A DNA stretch of 64,000 nucleotides from Xanthomonas phaseoli pv. phaseoli (GCA_022749655.1 CP094243.1:3658001-3722000); one strand, 5' to 3'; counted from the first letter of the stretch, positions 11,657 to 20,735 are shown. Notes: generated by a model not told the origin, from the sequence alone. Numbers and translations are program-made.

Positions 11657-12862
11657 TCAAGCAGCCTGCCGCAACACGTTCAAGACTTCGTAGCACGCAC
11701 CCATGGTGTGATAATCGGTCTTACCCGCCGGGCTTTTCTCATCGCTGTACTTGCGGTTGTCCGCATCCAGGATGCGATACCACGCGCCATATTGATGGTC
11801 GATCATGTGCGCCCACGAATAGGCCCACAGCGTGTCATACCACTGCCAGTAGCGATCGTCGCCGCTGCGCTGGGCCAGCAATGCGGCAGCGGCCAGCGAC
11901 TCGGCCTGCACCCAGAAATACTTATCGTCGTCGCAAACATTCCCGTCGGGATCGAAGCCGTAATACAGCCCGCCGCGCTGCGTGTCCCATGAGCGCTCCA
12001 CCGCCACATCGAACAGATGCTGCGCGGTGGGCAGCAACCAGTCGGCCGGTGCATAGCGATCCAGCAGCATCAGCAGCTTGGCCCATTCGGTCTGATGGCC
12101 GGGCTGAAAACCCCAGGGGCGGAACAGGTGCTTGGGATTGTCGCGGTTGTAATCCCAGTCGATATTCCACTGCAGGTCGTAATGCTCCCACACCAACCCA
12201 TCGGCCTTGGCTGCCTGGCGAAGGGTCATGTTCTCCGCGAGCACCAGCGCGCGATCGAGATAACGCTGCTCGCCGCCGGCCTCGTACGCCGCAATCATCG
12301 CCTCGCACATATGCATGTTGGCGTTCTGGCCGCGGTAGCTGGTGAAATTGAACTGCGCGTCGGCCTCGTCGCGATACAGCCCGAACTGCGCGTCCCAGAA
12401 GTACTTTTCCAGCAGCTGCCAGGTCTCGTCCATCCACGCACGCGCCTCATCGACACCGGCCTTCAAACCACACGCATACGCCAGCAGCACGAAGGCCACG
12501 CCATAGCAGTGATTCATGTCGTCTTCGACCACGCCGTCGCGCAGCGTCCACGCATAGCCGCCGGTTTGCGGGTTGCGATGCACGTTGCGCAGATAATCCA
12601 GCCCGTGACGCACCGCCTGCAGGTACGCCGCATCGCCGAACTCGCGGTAGGCCATCGCGTAGTTGAAGACAAAGCGCGTACTGCTGACCAGGTGCCGATG
12701 CCCGGCGTCGTAGATCGAACCGTCATCGCGGAAATACTGGAAAAACCCACCTGCCGGATCGATCGCGCGCGGATGGTAGAACGCCATGGTATCGGCGATG
12801 TGCTGGCGCAAGACGTCAGCCGAACGGAAATCGGGTGCGGGTGTTGCAGGCAAACGGCTCAT
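11657..12862 (-). CDS. AGE-family sugar isomerase (probable D-mannose isomerase)
   Basis: N-acylglucosamine 2-epimerase superfamily (alpha/alpha)6 barrel, 401 residues. Members of this length in mannose clusters interconvert mannose and fructose. Visible: HRHLVSSTRFVFNYAMAY with the Arg/His active-site motif, HCYGVAFVLLAYA, the NANMHMCEAMIAAYE segment, GFQPGHQTEWAKLL, and the C-terminal KTDYHTMGACYE whose His is a general base in the family. Last gene of a coupled minus-strand operon; its ATG overlaps the kinase stop (12859-12862). With a fructokinase next door and a hexose transporter upstream, mannose to fructose to fructose-6-phosphate is the likely route. An N-acetylglucosamine epimerase role cannot be excluded. 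Confidence 0.85.
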   Translation of the reverse strand: MSRLPATPAPDFRSADVLRQHIADTMAFYHPRAIDPAGGFFQYFRDDGSIYDAGHRHLVSSTRFVFNYAMAYREFGDAAYLQAVRHGLDYLRNVHRNPQTGGYAWTLRDGVVEDDMNHCYGVAFVLLAYACGLKAGVDEARAWMDETWQLLEKYFWDAQFGLYRDEADAQFNFTSYRGQNANMHMCEAMIAAYEAGGEQRYLDRALVLAENMTLRQAAKADGLVWEHYDLQWNIDWDYNRDNPKHLFRPWGFQPGHQTEWAKLLMLLDRYAPADWLLPTAQHLFDVAVERSWDTQRGGLYYGFDPDGNVCDDDKYFWVQAESLAAAALLAQRSGDDRYWQWYDTLWAYSWAHMIDHQYGAWYRILDADNRKYSDEKSPAGKTDYHTMGACYEVLNVLRQAA

Positions 12863-13844
12863 GATTGTTCCTGGATCAAGGAATGGACTTCATCGATGCT
12901 CGGCATTGCCGCGAACGCGCCCTTGCGCGTCACCGCCAGCGCGCCGACCGCGGCAGCAAACCGAATCACCTCATTGACTGCCGCAGGATCGCCGCATAGC
13001 TGCTCCAGCGTTGCAGCACGCATTGCCAGCTGATACAGCAGCCCGCCAACGAACGCATCGCCAGCGGCGGTGCTATCGCGCACCTGCACCTGGAACGCCG
13101 GCACCTGGCCCGAATCGGTGCGTGTCTGCCAATGCACCGGCCCGCCGCCATCGGTGACCAGCAACCAACTGGCCTTGCCCTGCCACAGCTTTTGCGTGAC
13201 CGCACTGGCATCGCTGTCGAGCGTTCCCGCCAGATACTCAAGTTCCTCGCGCGACAGCTTGACCACATCGGCCAACGCCAGCGCCTCCCATAGCAGCAGC
13301 GCCGGGTTCACATCCTGCGGCCACAGCATCGGGCGCAGGTTGAGGTCCAGGCTGACGATGGCGCCATCGGCGCGCGCACGGCGCATGCCGTCGAGCGTGC
13401 ACTGGGCAATCTCCGGCTCGGTCATGCTGTTGGAGCACACATGCAAGACCGCTGCCTGCTTAAACCCGTCCGCAGCGAAGTGCTCGGGACGGAACAACAG
13501 GTCCGCTGCCGGCGGACGGTAGAAACTGAAACTGCGCTCGCCCGCTTCGTCCAGCGCAACGAACGCCAACGCAGTCTTGGCCTGATCGGTGCGCACGATG
13601 CCGTCGGTCGCCACGCCGGATTGCTGCAGGCTTTGCAGCAGGAAATCGCCGAACATGTCGCGCCCGAGCATGCCGACAAAATGCGCAGCGCCCCCAGGCG
13701 CGCCACCGCAACGGCGACGTTGGCCGGCGCACCGCCGGCATATTGCGCGAAGGTACGCGCCTGGTCCGGGTGGGTCTGCGGCAACGCCAGCATGTCGATC
13801 AGCGCTTCGCCGAAACACACCACCTGATGCTTGGTCGCACTCAT
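12859..13844 (-). CDS. PfkB-family fructokinase, one frameshift
   Basis: ATP-dependent sugar kinase of the ribokinase fold, about 328 residues after repair. Visible: N-terminal VVCFGEALIDMLA, substrate motif GGAPANVAVAVARLG near 40, a DLNLRPMLWP segment, VKLSREELEYL, and the anion-hole/catalytic motif DSTAAGDAFVGG near 255. The frame breaks at the C5 run 13691-13695; one more base gives ARLGGAAHFVGMLGRDMFGD. The start at 13844 overlaps the transporter stop and the stop overlaps the next ATG, so translation is coupled throughout. Context argues for fructose phosphorylation downstream of the isomerase. Confidence 0.85.
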
Positions 13845-15151
13845 GCGCGTGCCTCCGCCAGTGCGCCGCGCAAACGCGAGCCCCAGATACCGTAGAATAC
13901 GATGTACAGGTAGCACAGCAATGGCAGCACGAACGACTCATGCAGGCCGATGCCATCGGCGAGCAACCCTTGCAGGTACGGCACGATGGCGCCGCCGACG
14001 ATGGCCATGATCAGCAGGCTCGACGCGCGCCCGGTCAGCGGACCAAGCCGCTCGATGCCCAAGGTGAAGATGGTCGGGAACATGATCGAATTGAACAGGC
14101 CGATCGCCACCAGTGCATACACCGCCAACATGCCGCCGCTGGCCATGGTCAGGCCCAGCAACAGCGCATTGATTGCCGCGAACACCGACAACAACACGCG
14201 CGGCGACAGCTTGGCCAGCAGCGCCGAGCCGATGAAGCGGCCGATCATCGCCAGCGTCCAGTAGGCCGACACATACTTGGTCGCCTCGCGCTCGGTGAAC
14301 CCACCGATCTGCGGCAACGAGAAGTAGTTGACCATCAGGCTGCCGATCGCCACTTCTGCGCCCACATAGAAGAAGATCGCCAGCACACCGAAACGCACAT
14401 GCGGGTGTTGCAAGGCGTCGAGCAAGGAATGCGTGCTGTCGTCTTTCTGTGCACTGGCGTCGGTCAGCGCCGGCAGACGGAACAAGAACACGAAAACCGC
14501 CAGCAAGAACAGCACGATACCCAGCCCGATGTACGGGCCTTGCACAGCCTGCGCTTCCTGCACGCGGTAAGCCAGTTGCTCGGCTTCCGGCAATGCCTTC
14601 AGCTGGTCGCCGCTCATCACCGTGTTGGACAGGATCAACCAGCCGCCCAACAGTGGCGCGATGGCGGTGCCGAGCGAATTCAGTGCCTGTGCCAGGGTCA
14701 GGCGACTGGAGGCGCTGCGCTCCGGACCTAGCAAGGCGACGTAGGGATTGGCCGCCACCTGCAAGATGGTGATGCCGGTGGCCAGCACGAACAATGCGCC
14801 GAGAAATGCGCCGTACACGCGCAATTCCGCCGCCGGCCAGAAACCCAGCGCGCCGACCGCCGCCACCGCCAACCCCGCCACGATGCCCTGCTTGTAGCCC
14901 AACCGATTCACCAGCCAACCAGCCGGCAACGACATCAGGAAGTACGCACCGAAGAAGGTGAACTGCACCAGCATCGCCTGCGCGAAGTTGAGCTCGAACA
15001 CCGCCTTCAGGTGCGGAATCAGGATGTCGTTGAGGCAGGTCAGAAAGCCCCACATGAAAAAGATCGTGGTGACCACCGACAGCGCGACGCCGTTATTGAC
15101 GGGCGCCTTGCTGCCGCTGGGCACGGAGGATTGCGTGGAAAGGGAAACCAT
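13841..15151 (-). CDS. FucP-family sugar:proton symporter (MFS)
   Basis: Inner-membrane major facilitator of 436 residues with 12 hydrophobic segments. FucP-family signs: TTIFFMWGFLTCLNDILIPH in helix 1, FGAYFLMSLPAGWL in helix 2, ILQVAANPYVALLGPE, LTLAQALNSLGTAIAPLLGG, and GRFIGSALLAKLSPR in the second half. The proposed start is ATG 15149-15151. Upstream there is no stop between this frame and the LacI regulator, so one 838-codon frame spans both. Homologues in mannose clusters carry mannose. Cotranscribed with kinase and isomerase, with ATGA overlap at 13841-13844. Confidence 0.88.
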   Translation of the reverse strand: MVSLSTQSSVPSGSKAPVNNGVALSVVTTIFFMWGFLTCLNDILIPHLKAVFELNFAQAMLVQFTFFGAYFLMSLPAGWLVNRLGYKQGIVAGLAVAAVGALGFWPAAELRVYGAFLGALFVLATGITILQVAANPYVALLGPERSASSRLTLAQALNSLGTAIAPLLGGWLILSNTVMSGDQLKALPEAEQLAYRVQEAQAVQGPYIGLGIVLFLLAVFVFLFRLPALTDASAQKDDSTHSLLDALQHPHVRFGVLAIFFYVGAEVAIGSLMVNYFSLPQIGGFTEREATKYVSAYWTLAMIGRFIGSALLAKLSPRVLLSVFAAINALLLGLTMASGGMLAVYALVAIGLFNSIMFPTIFTLGIERLGPLTGRASSLLIMAIVGGAIVPYLQGLLADGIGLHESFVLPLLCYLYIVFYGIWGSRLRGALAEARA

Positions 15152-16270
15152 AGGAGTTGCCTGGTCAGCGGCCTGAGGCCTTGGTGGGGGAATGGGCGGG
15201 TGAACCGCTCGGGGAGGTGATGACAGCTGCGTTGTCGGTCCGCAGGCGCTGCTCGCACGAATATTCAAGGCGACTGCGGCGGTCAGCTGTTGTGCGGCGA
15301 GCCCCGGGCTACCGATGCGTTGCAGTACCAGTTGCGCAGCCTGCCTGCCACGCGCACGCGGGTCAGCAGCCAGGGTGGTCAATGCAGGCGTGAACAGCGC
15401 CGCTTCGGCGATATCGTCGAAGCCGGTCACCGCAAAGTCGCGGCCGGGCACGATGCCGTGCTTGGCCAGCGCCGCCATCAAACCGAGCGCAACGCTGTCG
15501 TTGTAGCAGACCGCTGCAGTCGCGGCGTGCGCCGCACTGCTCAGCAAGCGCGCACCGCACACTGCAGCGTCCTGGCGATTTGGAGCCGACTCGACGTAAT
15601 GCGTTTCCAGGTCCGCCGCCTGCATCGCGCGCGCGTAACCGGCGCGACGCTGCCGGCAGGAACTGGATGCGGCATGACCACCGAAAAACACGATACGCCG
15701 ATGACCTTGCGCGATCAGGTGCGAGCAGGCCACGAACGCGCCTTGTGCGTTGTCCAGCGCCAGCAGATCCCACTGCGCGCCCTCCACCTCGCGATTGAAC
15801 AGCACCACGTTGCGTTGGCGGCCGAGCACCTGAGTCAGCGCCTGCGCCTGGCTGCCTTCGGCCGGTGACAGGATGATGCCCGCCGGCGTGTGCTCCATCA
15901 GCGAGGTCAGCACTGCTTGTTGACGCTGCGTCGATTCGCCGGTGCTACCGAGCAAGGTGACATAACCGGCTGCGCCCAGCGCCTCGTCCACACCGGCGGC
16001 GAACTCGGCAAAAAACGGGTTGGACAAATCGTTGATGACCAGCGCGACGCTGGACGAGGTGCGTTGGCGCAGATTCGCCGCGGCGCGGTTGTAGACGTAA
16101 TTCTGCCGATCCAACTCGGCCTCCACGCGCGCGCGCGTGCTTGCATGCACAAGCGGGCTTCCGCGCAGCACCAGCGACACCGTTGCGCGCGACACACCGA
16201 TGGCGCTGGCGATATCGCGTAACGTCACCGCACCGCGCCGCGCGCCCGGCGTATCGCCGTCCGCAGTCAT
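15152..16270 (-). CDS. LacI-family regulator, no stop codon before the transporter
   Basis: Repressor with an N-terminal HTH (VTLRDIASAIGVSRATVSLVLRG, residues 14-37, written here only as its key run VSRATVSLVL) and a periplasmic-binding-like effector domain (VALVINDLSNPFFAEF, GIILSPAEG, IVFFGGHAASS, VCYNDSVALGL, FAVTGFDDIAEAALFTPALTT). The start is probably ATG 16268-16270 (MTADG); ATG 16337-16339 is possible. The usual C-terminus is reached near AVALNIRASS, but the frame then continues about 35 codons into the transporter. A lost stop through an indel is more likely than a real fusion. An 18-bp palindrome lies just upstream. Likely represses the mannose operon it heads. Confidence 0.8.
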
Positions 16271-16341
16271 CCCGGGTGTCGGCTCGGCTGGCGTCACGTG
16301 GCAAGCCTGGCGGTGGAAGAAAGACGCATGTATTGGCATCA

Positions 16342-16359
16342 AATTGGATCGATCCAATT
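16342..16359. promoter_or_regulatory. 18-bp palindrome, LacI-type operator
   Basis: AATTGGATCGATCCAATT is a perfect 18-bp inverted repeat with a central CG, as in LacI-family operators. It lies 70 bases ahead of the probable start of the regulator gene, or directly in front of the alternative ATG at 16339. Autorepression of the operon is inferred. Confidence 0.8.
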
Positions 16360-16475
16360 AGGCCTCTTCCGCGCAGCCAATGCATGCGGCAGTGCAACAT
16401 CGGCATTCGCACAGGACTAGAGCCCAGAGCAGTACACCGACCGGCCAGCGACCCGGCAGCGGCGGTTCGCGCCGC

Positions 16476-17258
16476 TCACTCAAACGCGATCGACAACCCG
16501 ATGCCACCTTGCCAGTCCGGGCTTTCCGAGGTCAGTCCCCGCAACACCGACACATCCAGCTGCATCGCATGCGGCAGCTGCCAGGCGCCACCCGCGCCGG
16601 CCACGCGCGAATGCGCGCTGCCGGTATCCACGCCCGCCTCCACATAGCTGCTGAAATGGTCGCCGGAGAAAAACGTGTAATTGGGCGCGAAGGTCCAGGT
16701 GTGCCCGTCGTCGTCGCGCGCGTAATTGACGTACAACGCAATGGCGCGCTGCTGCGCCAGATCCCAGGATGCAGTCACGCCCAGTTCGCGCGAGTAGCCG
16801 TCGCTGAAGGCTGGGCTGCCGGTCGGGATGCTGTAAGTGCCCAACGCAGCCCAATGGAAGTGCTCCGAACGCGATGGCAAGGCCACCTTCAACCCGACGC
16901 TGCTGTCCCCGCCGCCACGCACCCGCGCACCCGCGCCATGCTGCCAGTTGTAGCTGTCGCTCCCGAGTTGCAGCTCGACATTCTGAAACAGCCCCAGACG
17001 CAGCAGCGTGTCGGCCGTGTATTGGGTCGTGCGCTGACCGTCGCTGCGATCGGTACTCGCATCCGGCAAGCCCTGCTCCCAGGCGAACGCACCTGGCTGC
17101 AACGCCTCCGCAGCGAATGGAATGCCCGGCCGGTCGAACGCCGGCGCATCGCCTGACTGCGCGCTGGCATGCCCGCTAGCGACACACAGCGCAAGCATCA
17201 CCGCGGCGAACGCCGTTCGGCGCGGCGCCCGCACCGGCACGCGACTGCGGGCACGCAT
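16476..17258 (-). CDS. Predicted outer-membrane beta-barrel protein (transporter-like)
   Basis: 260 residues with a signal peptide (MRARSRVPVRAPRR, hydrophobic stretch, then ASGHASAQ) and repeated amphipathic beta-strands ending in Phe-Glu (IGLSIAFE). It resembles the family annotated as transporter or MetA-pathway-of-phenol-degradation barrels (Gln/Asp-rich loops, strands such as FQNVELQLGSDSYNW, YTFFSGDHFSSYVEAG). The start at 17258 is chosen for the signal peptide; an ATG 20 codons or so upstream is possible. It stands alone between two minus-strand operons. Cargo unknown. Confidence 0.7.
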   Translation of the reverse strand: MRARSRVPVRAPRRTAFAAVMLALCVASGHASAQSGDAPAFDRPGIPFAAEALQPGAFAWEQGLPDASTDRSDGQRTTQYTADTLLRLGLFQNVELQLGSDSYNWQHGAGARVRGGGDSSVGLKVALPSRSEHFHWAALGTYSIPTGSPAFSDGYSRELGVTASWDLAQQRAIALYVNYARDDDGHTWTFAPNYTFFSGDHFSSYVEAGVDTGSAHSRVAGAGGAWQLPHAMQLDVSVLRGLTSESPDWQGGIGLSIAFE

Positions 17259-17647
17259 GTCGACGGCCGCCACGACGTGGAATTTCAGGTATTTCGACGA
17301 TAGGGACATATGCAGCACCATGGGCAGGACGGAGCAACCAGGCAGGGACGAAGGCACGGCAGAGGCCCCAGCGTGCATCGACACGAACGGCGCGCATGGT
17401 GCCGCGCCGCCCGTGACCGGCTTGTAGAGCGGCGCTCTGCACGCTGTGTTCCGTGCCAGCGGTCAGGGTGAGCCCGATGGCATTGCATGAAGCACCATGA
17501 TCAAGCGACAACCTGCATTGTGCGCCCGACCATCCGATGGCCGCCATCTGGCTCACGCGGTGGCTGCGCGCTTATTGCCTGCGGAAAATGCAATGAAATG
17601 GGCACCGGTGCGCGCCCATGCACGCCACACACCACCCATCGCGCGCC
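17259..17647. other. Gap of 389 bases without recognisable gene
   Basis: Upstream of the beta-barrel gene and downstream of the DUF2058 gene, both on the minus strand. Several overlapping open frames exist, as expected in GC-rich DNA, but none has a ribosome site or family signs. It should hold the barrel gene promoter. Confidence 0.4.
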
Positions 17648-18382
17648 TTACCAGACCAGGTCGTCGGGCACCTGATACTTCGGATCAGCGTACGGGTCGT
17701 CGCCCGCCGGTGCGTTCGGGTCCACCTTCAGGGCGACCGATGGGGCGAACACCGCTTCGGCTTCGGCAAGCAGCTCGGCAGTCACCAGCAGATAGCGTCC
17801 ATTGAGTTGCAGCACGCCCAGCTCGCCGACGTTGAGCGCCTTGAGCTGATCGGCGGTGACGTAAATGCGCTTTGATCTTGCCGCCATACGGAAAATGCCG
17901 GGCGATATCCGCAGCGGCGTCATTCAAACCCTTGTCCTTCACCAGCGCTTCGAGCTTGGCCTTGGCTTCGCGACGCAGGCGTGCTTCTTCCTGCTTCACT
18001 CGCTCGGCTTCGATGCGCTCGTCCTTCTCGCGCTGCGCACGGATCGCATAGGCCTTGGCCAGATCGATATCTTCGCGCGTGCGCGCCGGCTTGGGACCAC
18101 GACGGTCTGCAGCGGAATGCGGTGGACGCGGCGCGGTGCCGGGCTTGCCGTCGTGCCGACGCTCGGGCCTGCCAGCGGGTCTGCGCTCGCCATTGCCGTC
18201 GGTTGCCGCGGCGGCATGCGGCCGCTGCGGGCCCCTGCCCTGGCCCGGCCGATTGCCCCGGGTGCTGGTTTGCCAGCATGGCCATGTGCACGCGCTGCAG
18301 GCCGTGCATCGGGTTTGCGTTCGGGCTTGGGCGCGGACTTGAAGCCCAACCCAAGCAACTGGTCACGTAAGGTATCGCTCAT
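17648..18382 (-). CDS. DUF2058 (YaiL-like) protein, two frameshifts
   Basis: Cytosolic protein of unknown function, about 244 residues after repair. Visible: N-terminal SDTLRDQLLGLGFK typical of DUF2058, a long Pro/Arg/Gly-rich linker, a charged helical region (RTREDIDLAKAYAIRAQREK) that may be coiled coil, then a conserved C-terminal part (FPYGGKIK, RIYVTADQLKALNVGELGVL) ending VPDDLVW. Two breaks: one base missing from the C4 run at 18254-18257, and one extra base in TTT at 17871-17873. With both corrected one continuous frame runs from 18382 to the TAA at 17648. It lies just downstream of slyX. Confidence 0.8.
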
Positions 18383-18400
18383 GGCGGTGGCAATCTGCAA

Positions 18401-18637
18401 TCAGTAGTGCGGAGGCGGCGGTTCGTCCGCTGCATCGGCAAACAACGTGGAGCGCACCTTGCCCAGGTCCTCGAGCAGGTGGCGGATCAATTCGGCATTG
18501 CGTGCACCCGTCAAGCGGGCGTCTGCAAGTGCTTCACTCAGTTCGTTGAGCGCCTGCTCCTGGAAGGAGAGGCGCGTTTCCAATTCGATCAACCGCGCTT
18601 CCAGCGCGCGGTCGTGCAGCGGGAGTTGCTCATGCAT
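18401..18637 (-). CDS. slyX: SlyX family protein
   Basis: 78-residue, mostly helical coiled-coil protein with the SlyX pattern: ARLIELETRLSFQEQALNEL, a second helix to HLLEDLGKVRS, and the acidic/Pro tail DEPPPPHY that marks the family. Start ATG at 18635-18637 overlaps the end of the upstream ugd remnant by a few bases, so translation was probably coupled to ugd. The function of SlyX is poorly known. Confidence 0.9.
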   Translation of the reverse strand: MHEQLPLHDRALEARLIELETRLSFQEQALNELSEALADARLTGARNAELIRHLLEDLGKVRSTLFADAADEPPPPHY

Positions 18638-18979
18638 ATAGCGAACGGCCTCGTCCAATGGCGTAGTACGCCAGACCTGCGGCTTCGATCTGCTGCGGAT
18701 CGTAAAGGTTGCGGCCGTCGAAGACGACATCGTCCTTCAAGGCCTGCTTGATCTTGCCGAAGTCCGGGCTGCGGAACTGCTTCCACTCGGTGACCACCAC
18801 CAGTGCGTCGGCGCCTTCCAGGGCAGCGAAGGCCTCGTCGCAGAAGGCCAGAACCCGCGATTGAGGGCATCAGGCTTGGCTTGATCGATACCCACGCAGA
18901 CCACCTGATGCCGCACTTCCGCCAGGCAGGCACCGGTCACAAGACCCACGTAGCCGGTGCCGAAGATCGCAACGCGCAT
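18630..18979 (-). pseudogene. ugd: UDP-glucose 6-dehydrogenase remnant, large internal deletion
   Basis: The first 42 codons encode the Rossmann start of Ugd (MRVAIFGTGYVGLVTGACLA to ALNRG). The sequence then jumps, near 18853-18860 and out of frame, to the last 75 or so codons (CDEAFAALEGADALVVV, TEWKQFRSPDFGKIKQAL, VFDGRNLYDPQQIEAAGL, YYAIGRGRS). Family members are about 450 residues, so roughly 320 codons including the catalytic Cys region are absent. The TGA overlaps slyX. Ugd makes UDP-glucuronate, needed for xanthan, so a second intact copy would be expected elsewhere if the strain makes gum. Either a genuine deletion or an assembly collapse. Confidence 0.85.
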
Positions 18980-19004
18980 GGAATGGAATGCCTGCCGCGG
19001 AAGA

Positions 19005-19976
19005 TCAGGGAAGGATACCCATCAGTTCGACATCGAACGTCAACGTTGCGTCAGGTCCGATCGGCCCGCCCTGCGTGCCGTTCGGGCCATAGGCCAGGTT
19101 GGAAGGAATCCAGAAACGGTATTTCGAACCGACCGGCATCAACGCCACGCCCTCGGTCCAACCGGGAATGACTTGATCAAGACCGAACTCCGCCGGCTGG
19201 CCGCGCTGGTAGGAACTGTCGAAGACCTGCCCGTTGAGCAGCTTGCCTTCGTAGTTCACACGCACCTTGCTGGTCCGCATTGGGCGCTCGCCGCTGCCCT
19301 GGCGCAACACCATGTACTGCAGGCCGGACGCGGTGGTGATCACGCCCTTCTCGGTCTTGTTCTTGGCAAGGAATTCATTGCCCTGCTGACGATTATTAGC
19401 AGCGGCAGCGCCCTGCTTGGCAGAGGCGAATGCCTGCATGGTGGCTGCGGCCTCCTGCTGGGTCAGACGCGTGGTGCCCTTGGCGAACACGGTACGCACC
19501 GCTTCGATCAGGATCGACAGATCGATCTCACCCTTGATGCCGGCCAGCGACGGACCAACCGCACGATCGCCGAGCATCAGGCCGACATTTTCCTTGGACG
19601 GCGCAGCCGGCGCGGCGCCCGGCGCCATGCCTGGCACCTGCTGGCCGTTGCGGGCAGCGAGCGCGGTACGCAGCGCAGTATCGGTGGCCTGGGTCTGCTC
19701 ATCCGACAACAGCGGCTTGCCGCCCTTGAACGCATTTTCGATGGCGCGTTGCATCGCGTTCACATCGATGTCCTGAGCAATCGGCTCGAACGAACGTGCC
19801 ACGTCCATACCGATGGCGTAGCTGACGTTGTCGCGCGTGCTCTTATCAGACGATGCATTCAAAGCTGGCTTCTCCTTGGTGGCCGCTGCGGCCGGTTGCT
19901 GCGACATCGCCGGCATCGACGCCGCCATTGCCACCATCAGTAACGACGCCGCCGCGCCGCGCTTTCCCATCTTCAT
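19005..19976 (-). CDS. FKBP-type peptidyl-prolyl isomerase, FkpA/Mip-like
   Basis: 323-residue exported prolyl isomerase. Signal peptide MKMGKRGAAASLLMVAMAAS to about residue 27. Two helical FKBP_N-like segments follow instead of one (NVSYAIGMDVARSF with its partner helices, and ENVGLMLGDRAVGPSL), then the FKBP domain (GLQYMVLRQGSGERP, VRVNYEGKLLNGQVFDSSY, VIPGWTEGVALMPVGSKYRF, IPSNLAYG, LTFDVELMGI). Core active-site aromatics are present. Mip-like proteins act as periplasmic folding factors and influence virulence in Xanthomonas. The start at 19976 is chosen from the signal peptide. Confidence 0.92.
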   Translation of the reverse strand: MKMGKRGAAASLLMVAMAASMPAMSQQPAAAATKEKPALNASSDKSTRDNVSYAIGMDVARSFEPIAQDIDVNAMQRAIENAFKGGKPLLSDEQTQATDTALRTALAARNGQQVPGMAPGAAPAAPSKENVGLMLGDRAVGPSLAGIKGEIDLSILIEAVRTVFAKGTTRLTQQEAAATMQAFASAKQGAAAANNRQQGNEFLAKNKTEKGVITTASGLQYMVLRQGSGERPMRTSKVRVNYEGKLLNGQVFDSSYQRGQPAEFGLDQVIPGWTEGVALMPVGSKYRFWIPSNLAYGPNGTQGGPIGPDATLTFDVELMGILP

Positions 19977-20066
19977 TCGATGCACTTCCCAAAAGTGAAA
20001 AGACACGCCACCGATGGCGCTGAATGCGCATTGTCGCACGCGCGCGCGGCGATGCGAGCGCTGCGC

Positions 20067-20624
20067 TCAGCGCGCCGGCGCCTTGAGCTCGCGTTCGATT
20101 GCTGCCAGCACGCTCGGATCGTCCGGTTTGATCTTGCTGGGGAACTGCGCAACCACCCGGCCATCGCGACCGATCAGATACTTGTGGAAGTTCCAGCCCG
20201 GCGCCACGCCAGTGGCCTGGGTCAGGCGCTGATACAGCGGCGTTGCCTGCGCACCCAGCACATGGACCTTTTCGAACATCGGGAACTTCACGCCATAGGT
20301 CAGCGTGCAGAATTCCTGGATCTGCTTCTCAGATCCCGGTTCCTGTCCCTGGAAATCGTTGGACGGAAAGCCCAGCACGGTGAAGCCGCGGCTGCCGAAG
20401 CGCTGGTTGAGCGCTTCCAGACTTTCGTACTGTGGGGTGAAGCCGCACTTGCTGGCGGTGTTGACCACCATGACAACCTTGCCGCCGTAGGTACGGTTCA
20501 GGTTGATCGGCGTTTTGCCGGCCAGCGGCCGGTACTCCACATCCAGTACCGGGGTGCCGGCAGCGAACGCGGACGTTGCAAAGAAGCCAGTCAATACAAG
20601 AGCTAGCAGACGATTGAGCAACAT
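20067..20624 (-). CDS. Glutathione peroxidase, exported
   Basis: 185 residues; thiol peroxidase of the Gpx family with catalytic Cys in VNTASKCGFTPQY (near 60), Gln in the NDFQGQEPGS loop and Trp in GWNFHKYLI. Cys replaces selenocysteine, so thioredoxin is the likelier reductant. An N-terminal signal peptide (LLNRLLALVLTGFFATSAFA) indicates a periplasmic protein. The start is ATG 20622-20624. It reads away from the FKBP gene's upstream side as a separate minus-strand unit and is divergent from the YtrA operon. Confidence 0.93.
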   Translation of the reverse strand: MLLNRLLALVLTGFFATSAFAAGTPVLDVEYRPLAGKTPINLNRTYGGKVVMVVNTASKCGFTPQYESLEALNQRFGSRGFTVLGFPSNDFQGQEPGSEKQIQEFCTLTYGVKFPMFEKVHVLGAQATPLYQRLTQATGVAPGWNFHKYLIGRDGRVVAQFPSKIKPDDPSVLAAIERELKAPAR

Positions 20625-20694
20625 GAGCAATGCCCTTCGAGAGTTGAGGCGGCGCACCGATAAAGGGGTGCCATCAGTTGGGGATGACAAACAG

Positions 20695-20722
20695 TTGACT
20701 ACCTGCGTGTCGGTGTTATAGT
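20695..20722 (+). promoter_or_regulatory. Sigma-70-like promoter of the YtrA operon
   Basis: TTGACT (20695-20700), 16-base spacer, TATAGT (20717-20722). The downstream operator overlaps the -10 box. Confidence 0.7.
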
Positions 20723-20735
20723 TGAATACAACACC
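20712..20735. promoter_or_regulatory. YtrA operator GGTG-N16-CACC
   Basis: GGTG at 20712-20715, exactly 16 bases, CACC at 20732-20735; within it GTGTT/AACAC and TA/TA also pair. This is the spacing I recall for the YtrA (GntR-family) operator of Xanthomonas citri. It overlaps the -10 box of the promoter that leads into the gntR gene at 21009, so repression by the operon's own regulator is likely. Confidence 0.8.
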
